Below, piece after piece: positions 1 to 6,151 of a stretch of DNA of 7,192 bases. Made by a program: the position numbers and the translations under genes. Source of the DNA: Deltaproteobacteria bacterium (lineage in GTDB: Bacteria > Desulfobacterota > Desulfarculia > Adiutricales > Adiutricaceae); contig JAITJP010000175.1 in assembly GCA_031278835.1 (NCBI GenBank), forward strand, positions 1 to 7,192, written 5' to 3'. A model generated the notes under the pieces. The model saw nothing but the letters and a program-made list of their open reading frames with translations, was not told the DNA's origin and ran no database searches. Position 1 is the first letter of the stretch. Every line of letters starts with the position of its first letter.

Positions 1-915
1 GGTGGCCTTGGGGGCCTCGGAACCGGTTTGCCAAAGGGCCAAGCACTCTCGAAAAATATAGGGCCTGCCCCGGGCGGCCCGGCCAATCATGACCCCCTGG
101 GCCCCGGAAGTGTTAAGCCTGGTTAGGGCCAGTTGGGCGCTAATTAGATCGCCGGAACCAATGACCGGAACTTTGACCCTTTGGGCTAGCTCGGTGACCA
201 GATGCCAATCGGCCTGGCCGCCAAAGCCTTCGGAAACGTAGCGGCCGTGGAGAATCAGAGCGGCCGCTCCGGCCGAGACCAGTTTGGGGGCCAGCTCCAA
301 TACCACCGGGCCGTCGGCCTTTTGTAGACCAGGCCGTAACTTGACCGTGACCGGGGCCGAAGTGGCCTTAGCCATGGCCTCAACTATTCTTAGAGCCAGC
401 TCGGGATTTTTTAACAAGGCCCCGCCGTGCCCGCTGGAAAGGACCTTTCTGGCCGGACAGGCCATGTTTAGATCGACCAGATCGGCCCCGGCTTCAAAAA
501 CGGCCACCTTGGTGGCCTCGGCCAGAGTGGTCGGGTCTTTGCCAAAAAGCTGGACGCAAAAAGGCTTTTCAAGATCTCGATCGGTAGTCAGAAGTTTTAG
601 GCTATTTCGGCCATGGTGGGACAGGGAAACGGCGCTGACCATCTCGGAAACGGTTAGTCCGGCCCCGTATTCCAGGCACAAGCGCCGAAAGGAAAAGTTG
701 GTCAGCCCGGCCATGGGGGCCAGTATAAAGGGATTTTTTAGCCGCAGCTGGCCGATGGTGGGCCCTGTGGCCTTAGGGCCGGCTGGGCCCGTGGGCGGTT
801 CTGGGCCGGGGGAGATGGGCCCGTTTTGGTCTGGGGCCAGAGCCAAGCCCGACAAGGCTGAACCGGACGCCAAGGCCAAGTTGGGCCAGTCCTGGGCCTG
901 ATCAGTTGAGGACAA
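1..915 (-). CDS. dusB: tRNA-dihydrouridine synthase, DusB-like (3' end outside window)
   Basis: FMN- and NADPH-dependent enzyme that reduces uridine to dihydrouridine in the D-loop of tRNAs; cytoplasmic TIM-barrel protein. Minus-strand translation shows the family signatures in order: LKNPFILAPMAGLTN (FMN-binding start of the barrel, from about 741), VQLFGKDP, DLNMACPARKV with the catalytic Cys at 457-459, VKLRPG, LILHGRYVSEGFGGQADW, VIGSGDL and GVMIGRAARGRPYIF near the window edge. The C-terminal helical domain lies beyond position 1. The start is uncertain. The frame is open back to a TGA near 961, and there is no ATG before the one inside the APMAG motif. TTG at 915-913 overlaps the end of the upstream GH31 gene. 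In-frame TTG codons at 879, 873, 855 and 846 are alternatives; the one at 879 has AGGA about 10 nt upstream. Any of these leaves an unusual Pro/Gly/Ala-rich N-terminal extension of about 35-58 residues. Overlap or close spacing implies co-transcription with the GH31 gene. Subtype DusB is judged from the motifs only. Confidence 0.92.
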   Translation of the reverse strand, partial: MSSTDQAQDWPNLALASGSALSGLALAPDQNGPISPGPEPPTGPAGPKATGPTIGQLRLKNPFILAPMAGLTNFSFRRLCLEYGAGLTVSEMVSAVSLSHHGRNSLKLLTTDRDLEKPFCVQLFGKDPTTLAEATKVAVFEAGADLVDLNMACPARKVLSSGHGGALLKNPELALRIVEAMAKATSAPVTVKLRPGLQKADGPVVLELAPKLVSAGAAALILHGRYVSEGFGGQADWHLVTELAQRVKVPVIGSGDLISAQLALTRLNTSGAQGVMIGRAARGRPYIFRECLALWQTGSEAPKAT

Positions 916-3205
916 TCTTATGATCCACGGTCGGGTCAAGCACGGGGGTTTTAAAAATCAAGCGGCCGTCACCCAGGGAGAACCAACCAGAATCAAGGGC
1001 GTGGAGCTGCTCCTCGGAGTTGGGGCGTTTGTAATCATCGCCGTCCAGGGTGGCCGTGCCGATGTTTTTTAGGCCCACGAATTCCAGCCAAAAACGGTGG
1101 TTAAATTCTTCGCCGGGAAAGGAGCCCTGTTTGGCCTTAATGGTAAACTCGACCGGCCCGTCCGAGATGGTCGGGGCCAGCTCAAAGGTGGTGGTGGCCC
1201 GGTGGTTTTCCCGGTAACTTTGATCCAGGCCGTTATCCTCGTACCAAGTAAAAGTGGAGCCCTGATGGCTTGGGAAAATCAAAACGGCCCGGCGGCGCCT
1301 GGGTCCGGCCGGATCTTGAATCATGGGGATGATGGCCCCTTCCCTAACCAGTAAAGGGGCCACGTGGAGGCCCTGAAATTTGGCCGGCAGGGTGATTAGG
1401 TAATCTTGCACGACCAGGTCATCGTCATCGAGGGAGGGCTCCTGGCTAGCTTGGGCCGGGCTCTCCGAGCTGGCTTGGGGACTGGTTGGGGGGCTGGGCG
1501 TGGCGCCGGAAGGGCCCGTAGAGCCAGAGGTGCCCGAGGAGCCGGAAGTGGAGCTAGTTGGGGCGTTGGGCGAGACGGCGCTTGGCGACCAAGCCTGGTC
1601 GTATTTGGGATTGCCTTGGCTGACCAGTAAATCCCGGTTGTGCAAATCATACCAGCGGCCCTTGGGGGCGTAAAACTGCATGATTTCCATGTTGGGGGTG
1701 ACCCGGGAAGCCACCAGTAGGTGCGGGCCAATCATGGTCTCAATGACGCTATCTCGGGCCTCGGGATCGTCTTGAAAATAATAAAGAAGCGGGGCGATTA
1801 AGGGGTCGCCGGTTTGGCTAGAGCTATAAGCCAGAGAATAGTAATAGGGTTCCAAAGTGGCCTTAAGTTCCAGGTTCAGTTTGGCCCAGGGGTTATGTAA
1901 GATTTCTTGGGGTAAAACCAAGGGCAAATTAAGCAAAACTATGTTGGCCAGCCAAGATTCGTAGATGGGATCGGTCTGATTGGAACTAAAATTTAAGAAA
2001 AATTGGGAAATGTCGGTTGAATAGTAATCAACCCCGCTTAAAATGAGATTGGCCCTGGCCTGGGCGGCGTTATTGACAAAAACCGGGTTGGGTTCAAAGG
2101 TCAAAACCCCGGCCCCAAAGCGGCTCATCCCGGCCATGCCGGCCCGGGAAACGGTAAAGATCCTGGGTAAGTATTGGCCAAAGCGAGAGATTTGCCGATC
2201 GGAATTAAAACTCTCCATCCATTTTAAGGCAAAGCGCGGCCCCCAGGCGTATTGGGAGTGGATAAGATCAGAAGTCGAGCCTTGATACCAGGCCGTGGGC
2301 CCGGAGACTTCCGGTTCGCCGCCCACCAAATTAAAAAGCCGGGCTCCCATAAAAATTATGGTCGATCGGGTTTCGTTATTCCAGTAAGTTGAGGCCGGGG
2401 GGTAGGAATAATCGATCATGCCCGATCTTTTACCCTGGTAAGTTAAAAGCAGGGGATTGGCCCGGGGCCCGCCGTCTTTGACCAAAAAGCCCCGTTTGGC
2501 CATGTCGGAAAAATTACTTGAGTCAATGGAGATGTAAGGAGATTCGGTTATGAGTAAATTGACGTTTTGTTCGGTGGCTTCCTGAAGGGCTTGGATGGGC
2601 GGCTGAGGCCTTAACATGACCGTCAGGTTAGAAAAAGGGGCTCGATACTGGGCAAAGGAGGCCAAATAATCGCGGTAATTTTGATAAGCTTCTTTGTCTT
2701 TGGCGATGATCCAGGGCGAAAAAACCGACTTGGGCGGTAAAGCCGGGCGGCCCAAAAGGGTCATTAAAATCCGACGCAGGGCCGGCAAATCCTTACCCAA
2801 AATGACGAAAAAATCAATGCTCTGGTGAGGGCCCAAAGGGCCGGTGGGGCCGACGTACCAAGGGTTGGTCGAAAAATCCCAGGCCAGGGGCCGGGTTTCG
2901 TTTATGAAAATGGCGGCGTTTTGAAAACCCTGACCCAAAGCGAAGGCCACCGGCGATTGGATACCGCTGGCCCTGGTGCCGATACTGGTTTCCAGGATGG
3001 AACCAAAGGGCCCGCCAGGCATGACCACCCGGCCCAAACGGTTAATATCAATAAATGAAAACCTAAAATCCGCCCCCAGGCCAACCACGTGGGTATAGCG
3101 ATCCCCATAAAAAGTCAAACCGGCCAGCTGGTTTTCCGGGGCAAAGGGGGCGATGGTAAAGACTTCCGAAGCCGTGCCGTCCTCCAAGATCTCGGTTATG
3201 GTCAT
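902..3205 (-). CDS. GH31-family glycoside hydrolase-like protein, main part (probably catalytically altered)
   Basis: The 767-residue product, counted from ATG 3205, matches the GH31 (alpha-glucosidase/sulfoquinovosidase-type) layout by eye. The N-terminal beta-sandwich has FYGDRYTHVVGLG. IDFFVILG and ALPPKSVFSPW lead into the barrel. The region around SRAGMAGMSRFGAG (usual SRSGFAGSQRYGAG) is clear. C-terminal beta domains include PLLVREGAIIPM. Key residues differ: where active members read W-x-D-[LM]-x-E-P, this has FNLVGGEPE, with Val (residue 294, codon 2326-2324) in the nucleophile Asp position. Where the acid/base Asp sits in W-[ST]-G-D, it has LTFEPN, with Glu at about residue 371. A Ser/Pro/Thr/Gly-rich insert of about 55 residues ending in DDDD splits the C-terminal beta domain. 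The signal peptide and first strands lie in the overlapping upstream frame (3561-3202), so this is probably one gene broken by a one-base shift. A TTG at 3274 would extend the frame, but those residues are out-of-frame sequence of the upstream ORF; ATG 3205 overlaps the upstream TGA as ATGA. It could be a non-hydrolytic sugar-binding protein or a decaying gene. Confidence 0.85.
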   Translation of the reverse strand: MTITEILEDGTASEVFTIAPFAPENQLAGLTFYGDRYTHVVGLGADFRFSFIDINRLGRVVMPGGPFGSILETSIGTRASGIQSPVAFALGQGFQNAAIFINETRPLAWDFSTNPWYVGPTGPLGPHQSIDFFVILGKDLPALRRILMTLLGRPALPPKSVFSPWIIAKDKEAYQNYRDYLASFAQYRAPFSNLTVMLRPQPPIQALQEATEQNVNLLITESPYISIDSSNFSDMAKRGFLVKDGGPRANPLLLTYQGKRSGMIDYSYPPASTYWNNETRSTIIFMGARLFNLVGGEPEVSGPTAWYQGSTSDLIHSQYAWGPRFALKWMESFNSDRQISRFGQYLPRIFTVSRAGMAGMSRFGAGVLTFEPNPVFVNNAAQARANLILSGVDYYSTDISQFFLNFSSNQTDPIYESWLANIVLLNLPLVLPQEILHNPWAKLNLELKATLEPYYYSLAYSSSQTGDPLIAPLLYYFQDDPEARDSVIETMIGPHLLVASRVTPNMEIMQFYAPKGRWYDLHNRDLLVSQGNPKYDQAWSPSAVSPNAPTSSTSGSSGTSGSTGPSGATPSPPTSPQASSESPAQASQEPSLDDDDLVVQDYLITLPAKFQGLHVAPLLVREGAIIPMIQDPAGPRRRRAVLIFPSHQGSTFTWYEDNGLDQSYRENHRATTTFELAPTISDGPVEFTIKAKQGSFPGEEFNHRFWLEFVGLKNIGTATLDGDDYKRPNSEEQLHALDSGWFSLGDGRLIFKTPVLDPTVDHKIVLN

Positions 3206-3561
3206 TGGGGGCTGGAGCCATCCAGTCCAGACAAATACAGCCTGGATTCCGGACCATCGTGGGGTCCGGCCCAACTGGAGGGCTCGGCCAACATGGGCGT
3301 GGTAATCCAGGGCTGCTCGGCCTGGGGTTCGGCCAAGCTGATCCTAAAATGCCACAGGCCGTTTCCAAGCTTTTGCTGGGTCAAGTAATAGGGGCCAAAT
3401 TTTGAGATTTGCGGCGGCGCCGCCCAAAGGGGCCTGAGCCCGGTCACAAAAAAAAGTCCCAACCAGACCATTAAAAAAACGAGCGGAAAAAAGCCAAGGC
3501 CCAGGGGTCTTGATTCTTTCCGCTCAGAGAATAGGCCTGCAGATTTTTGACTATTTATCAT
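3202..3561 (-). CDS. N-terminal part of the GH31-like protein: signal peptide and first beta strands
   Basis: A 119-residue frame. Residues 1-19 are polar and basic. Residues 20-42 form a hydrophobic core (LGLGFFPLVFLMVWLGLFF), and LRPLWAAPP gives a plausible signal peptidase I site near residue 48, so the protein should be exported. The rest, including LGNGLWHFRISL and WITTPML, resembles the opening of the GH31 N-terminal beta-sandwich and stops at TGA 3204-3202. The sequence continues sensibly (PPMTITEILEDGT) only in the frame of the following gene. A run of five C on the minus strand (3211-3207) precedes the stop; a sixth C would join both frames into one protein of about 885 residues. It lies 98 bp downstream of the NYN gene. 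No clear Shine-Dalgarno precedes the ATG. I read it as the front of the same GH31 gene, not an independent protein; the cause could be sequencing error, real mutation or programmed slippage. Confidence 0.75.
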   Translation of the reverse strand: MINSQKSAGLFSERKESRPLGLGFFPLVFLMVWLGLFFVTGLRPLWAAPPQISKFGPYYLTQQKLGNGLWHFRISLAEPQAEQPWITTPMLAEPSSWAGPHDGPESRLYLSGLDGSSPQ

Positions 3562-3605
3562 CGATGACTTTTTGGCTAGCTACGACTTCGAGTTTATTGG
3601 TCCCT

Positions 3606-3643
3606 GGCCTTTGGTCAAAAGGCCAAAGGGCCAAATTTGGCCC
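3606..3643. repeat. Two adjacent inverted repeats between the NYN and GH31 genes
   Basis: The first is a perfect 7-bp stem GGCCTTT/AAAGGCC with loop GGTCA (3606-3624). The second is a perfect 16-bp palindrome, GGGCCAAATTTGGCCC (3628-3643). Both lie just past the NYN stop. No T-run follows on the minus strand, so a standard intrinsic terminator is not supported. They may stabilise the 3' end of the NYN message or reflect the general GGCC richness of this DNA. Confidence 0.45.
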
Positions 3644-3659
3644 CTGGCCAAAGCTCGCT

Positions 3660-4268
3660 CTAGAGGTCGAAATCAGCCACGTGGCCGCCATGGGCGGCGA
3701 TGACCGGATCGACCGAGTCGCCGTAAGCGTAGGGCTCAAACGACTCAAACAGGGGAGTCAAATCGATGAAGCTATTGGCCGAGGCCCGAAGTTCGGTGGA
3801 CAGGGTCTGGGGCACCGAGGCCACCTCGACCCGGATGCCTTCTCGCCTGATGGTCAAAGCCAGGTGGGCGAAATCGGCGTCGCCGGTGACCAAGACCACG
3901 GTGTCGGGCTTGATCCTAAGGCTAAGATCCATGGCGTCAATAGCCATAATAACATCAACGTTGGCTTTATACCAGCCGCCGTTTCGGCCTTGACCGCTCT
4001 TTTCATAGACCAAAAAGCCCTGGCTCTTGAGCCAGTGGATGTAATGGCGCTTAGCCTCGCGGCGTTCCAGCCACTCGTTGTTGGCCGGCGGTATGCCGAC
4101 GTAAACGACCATCTCGATAAGTTCCCTAGGAGAGTTACCGTAGTTTTCCAGATACTCCCTGAATTTTAGCCAGTCAAAGGTCTTATTGAAGTTTTTGGAA
4201 GCTGACTTCGTAACGTTGGCTTCATCGACGAAAACCAACAAGCGCGTTTTACCAGTGGATGTGTTCAT
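3660..4268 (-). CDS. NYN (LabA/DUF88-like) domain protein, putative ribonuclease
   Basis: A 202-residue cytoplasmic protein with a single PIN-like NYN domain. LLVFVDEANV (residues 10-19) supplies the first acidic residue, D15, with N18. WYKANVDVIMAIDA (99-112) supplies D105 and D111. VVLVTGDADFAHL (124-136) matches the family's S/T-G-D-x-D-F signature with D130 and D132. These acids would form the metal site of the nuclease fold. The family is linked to RNA processing or decay, but many members, including cyanobacterial LabA, have no proven activity, and the substrate here is unknown. The usual small residue after the first Asp (DGxN or DxxN) is Glu here. The C-terminal tail after about residue 175 is acidic and aromatic, with no recognised domain. 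A weak purine-rich site (AAAGAGAG) precedes the ATG. It lies 168 bp after smpB and upstream of the GH31 gene on the same strand. Assignment to NYN is firm; function is inferred from the family. Confidence 0.87.
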   Translation of the reverse strand: MNTSTGKTRLLVFVDEANVTKSASKNFNKTFDWLKFREYLENYGNSPRELIEMVVYVGIPPANNEWLERREAKRHYIHWLKSQGFLVYEKSGQGRNGGWYKANVDVIMAIDAMDLSLRIKPDTVVLVTGDADFAHLALTIRREGIRVEVASVPQTLSTELRASANSFIDLTPLFESFEPYAYGDSVDPVIAAHGGHVADFDL

Positions 4269-4390
4269 AAAAAAGCTCTCTTTATATAAAAAATAAAATA
4301 TTAGAAATGTTACACCAATATTTTGGTAGGTTGAGATTACATAATTAACCTTATTGCCTTGACCTTACCAGGGTTTTTAAAGACCATGAT

Positions 4391-4413
4391 AAAAAAGCTC
4401 AGGCTCAAGCTTT
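4391..4413 (-). terminator. Weak intrinsic terminator candidate after smpB
   Basis: Read on the minus strand, stem AAAGCT/AGCTTT (4413-4408 with 4399-4394) encloses an 8-nt loop and runs into six T (4396-4391), starting 24 nt past the smpB stop. The stem is short, so termination may be partial. The remainder of the 4269-4436 gap is AT-rich and could hold a promoter for the NYN gene, but I see no clear -35/-10 pair. Confidence 0.4.
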
Positions 4414-4436
4414 AACCAAACCAGACTAGGCCCGGT

Positions 4437-4910
4437 TTAGCGATTGAAATCTTTTAAAGACCGGCTAAGCTCTCTTTTGGAATCAGCTTCCTTAAGGGCA
4501 TGCCGTTTATCGTATAGTTTTTTGCCTTTGGCCAAGGCCAGTTCCGCTTTGGCCAGTCCGTTTTTAAAATAAAGTCGTAAAGGGATAAGACTTTGGCCTT
4601 TTTCCTTGACTTTACCCACCAGTTTGTTAAGTTCCTTTTTGGTTAAAAGTAACTTACGTTTCCTTTGGGGATCGTGATTGCCGTAAGCGGTATTGACGTA
4701 AGGGCTGATGTGGGCCCCGACCAAGTAGGCTTCACCGTTATCAAGTTTGGCGTAGGCGTCGACCAAATTGGCCTTACCCATCCGTAAACTCTTAACCTCG
4801 GTCCCCACCAAGACCAAACCGGCCTCAAAGCGATCGCCCAGTTCGTACTCAAAACGAGCTTTCTTATTTTGGCAGATGATCTTCAATTCTTCTTTTGGTT
4901 TGGCGCTCAT
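4437..4910 (-). CDS. smpB: SsrA-binding protein SmpB
   Basis: SmpB binds the tRNA-like domain of tmRNA and brings it, charged with alanine, to ribosomes stalled on broken messages, so the nascent chain is tagged and the ribosome freed. The 157-residue length is normal. Signatures run the full length: ICQNKKARFEYEL (12-24), GLVLVGTEVKSLR (31-43), NLVDAYAKL (48-56), HISPY (67-71), RKRKLLLTKKEL (83-94), GQSLIPLRLYF (105-115) and the tail motif KGKKLYDKR (128-136), whose basic C-terminal tail enters the mRNA channel. The start is supported by AGAGG at 4919-4915, four bases before ATG. No tmRNA gene (ssrA) is recognisable nearby on either strand, so it must lie elsewhere. The next gene in the same direction is the NYN protein. 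Confidence 0.97.
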   Translation of the reverse strand: MSAKPKEELKIICQNKKARFEYELGDRFEAGLVLVGTEVKSLRMGKANLVDAYAKLDNGEAYLVGAHISPYVNTAYGNHDPQRKRKLLLTKKELNKLVGKVKEKGQSLIPLRLYFKNGLAKAELALAKGKKLYDKRHALKEADSKRELSRSLKDFNR

Positions 4911-5021
4911 GGGACCTCTGGCTCCCTTGGCCTAAATTACAGGCTAATAAAATTTTTTTTTAGGATGGGCCCCTAAGACCCAGGGCCTTAAGGGTAAGTT
5001 TGGTTTTTATTTTTTGGATTA

Positions 5022-5052
5022 TTTTCCAGAAACTTCCTAGAGTTTAGGAAAA
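5022..5052. repeat. Nested inverted repeats able to form two exclusive hairpins
   Basis: The long form pairs TTTTCC (5022-5027) with GGAAAA (5047-5052) and AAACT (5030-5034) with AGTTT (5041-5045), loop TCCTAG. The alternative form pairs TTCCTA (5034-5039) with TAGGAA (5045-5050). The two share bases, so only one can form. The site lies 112-142 nt upstream of the smpB start and could be in its leader; no T-run follows on either strand. Confidence 0.4.
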
Positions 5053-6118
5053 CTTGGCCTTACTGTGGGAAAATATAAGCACGAAAACGAAAAAAGCAAG
5101 TGGCCAAAGCGCCTAAAAGGCCCTTGTCCGGACCTATTATTCAAAGACGAATGAAAAGGCTAAATATTTCTTTGGCTAAGGCCTTAAAATCTTTAAGTAA
5201 TCATTATGAGGCATTAAAGTGAACCCAAGACCAAATTAAAAAAGCTCATGGTTATTTCATGGTCATAAGGTCCATATTTGGCGGGGGCTAGAAAAAACGA
5301 AAAAGAAAAAAACAGACCTCTAAAACGAATAGCTTTAAGATTCGCTAGGTTATGGATATCAAACCAGGGGACAAATGTCAAGATAAAAATTTTTAATAAG
5401 TTATGAAAATCCTTAAGTATTTAAATTAAAATCTTTCGATTTTAGCCAGTAAATAAATTTTGGCTGATAAACTCACTTAATAAATAGTTGATAAATTTTA
5501 GTTTAAGAGCTTAAAATAGCTAAAAAATTTTTTGAGCAAGTCTTTTTTCCCCACGAGATTTTTCAAAAGCCAAAAAAATCCAAAAAAAAGCCTGGTCAAA
5601 TAACCATCGGTTTTAATTTCCTTTTTTTTGTTTTTTTTGTTCTCAGGGCCCCAGACCGGGGCCATTTCTGGGTCACCAGCCCAGGCCCTTAAGCCCACTT
5701 TCAATTTCCGTCAAGACTGGGCTGGAGATAAAAAGACAAAGTCCCTTACTTCCCTTGAAAATTATAGAACAATGAACACTAAAAGTAAAGGCTAAATTTT
5801 TTAAACTCGCTTTGTATTTAAAAATTATTCGATATCTCTAGTCATGACAAACCTTTTGTTGATAAAAAATAATTATCACAGATAATAAAGTACTTTATGT
5901 TAACCGCATAAAACCTTTCTTATAAATAGTTAATATTTCTGCCATATGGATAAGGCCGCCCAATCATGGCATAATGTACCGGCCGGCTTCAAAAGGGGCC
6001 CCAAAATTTTGGCCCAGGGCAGGTCTCAAAAGCCCCCTGTCTGGCTAGCCCAAAAGGGCCAAACTAAGCCTTTAAAAAAAAATTCCCCGAAAAAACAATA
6101 TTTTCGCTTTGACTTCGT

Positions 6119-6124
6119 TATAGT
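6119..6124 (+). promoter_or_regulatory. Possible -10 element of the His-rich/sigma operon
   Basis: TATAGT matches TATAAT at five of six positions and would place the transcription start near 6131, about 10 nt before the ribosome binding site. No good -35 box lies 16-18 nt upstream, so this may be an activator-dependent or non-housekeeping promoter, or chance. An alternative TTGACT at 6109 lacks a matching -10. Confidence 0.25.
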
Positions 6125-6140
6125 AGGTAGACCGTGTCTC

Positions 6141-6146
6141 AGGAGG
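6141..6146 (+). promoter_or_regulatory. Strong Shine-Dalgarno deciding the start of the His-rich protein
   Basis: AGGAGG lies five bases before ATG 6152. It selects this start over the in-frame GTG at 6134, which lies upstream of the site and would encode across it. Confidence 0.85.
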
Positions 6147-6151
6147 TTCTA

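Larger units (their letters stand above)
4911..6151. other. 1.24-kb AT-rich intergenic region with no convincing gene
   Basis: It separates smpB (minus) from the His-rich membrane protein gene (plus), so it should hold both leaders and promoters. The composition is patchy: long A/T stretches (about 5300-5640 and 5750-5945) alternate with GC-rich islands (5641-5700 and 5950-6060) that look like the coding DNA of this genome. I see no tRNA, tmRNA or rRNA, no CRISPR repeats, and no ORF with a family signature. Contents worth noting: competing hairpins at 5022-5052, a possible broken small ORF at 5100-5291, a 6-bp GC hairpin at 5647-5663 lacking a T-run on either strand, a GATAA/TTATC dyad cluster at 5861-5885, and a weak ORF at 5946-6152 ending on the next start codon. 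The mix of AT-rich DNA and coding-like islands suits decayed genes. Confidence 0.7.

Noticed and set aside
284..901. 205-codon plus-strand frame
   Set aside because: Antisense shadow of the dihydrouridine synthase, whose motifs are clear on the minus strand.
3205..3274. TTG 3274 as the start of the large GH31 frame
   Set aside because: The added residues are out-of-frame reading of the signal-peptide ORF, whose own frame matches the GH31 N-terminal domain.
5647..5663. GC hairpin GGCCCC/GGGGCC as a terminator
   Set aside because: The T-rich run precedes it on the plus strand and becomes an A-run on the minus strand, so neither direction gives stem plus T-tail.
5498..5704. 68-codon minus-strand frame with a TTG start and Phe/Leu/Lys-rich end
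   Set aside because: Arises from A/T homopolymers, has no good ribosome site and no recognised family; at most a relic.
4911..6151. tmRNA (ssrA) or tRNA gene next to smpB
   Set aside because: No T-loop GGTTCGA-type sequence and no typical tmRNA 5' end found on either strand.
4911..6151. Chromosomal replication origin
   Set aside because: AT-rich with a few TTATC-like words (TATGGATAA at 5944-5952), but no cluster of true DnaA boxes and no dnaA, dnaN, gidA or parA neighbours.
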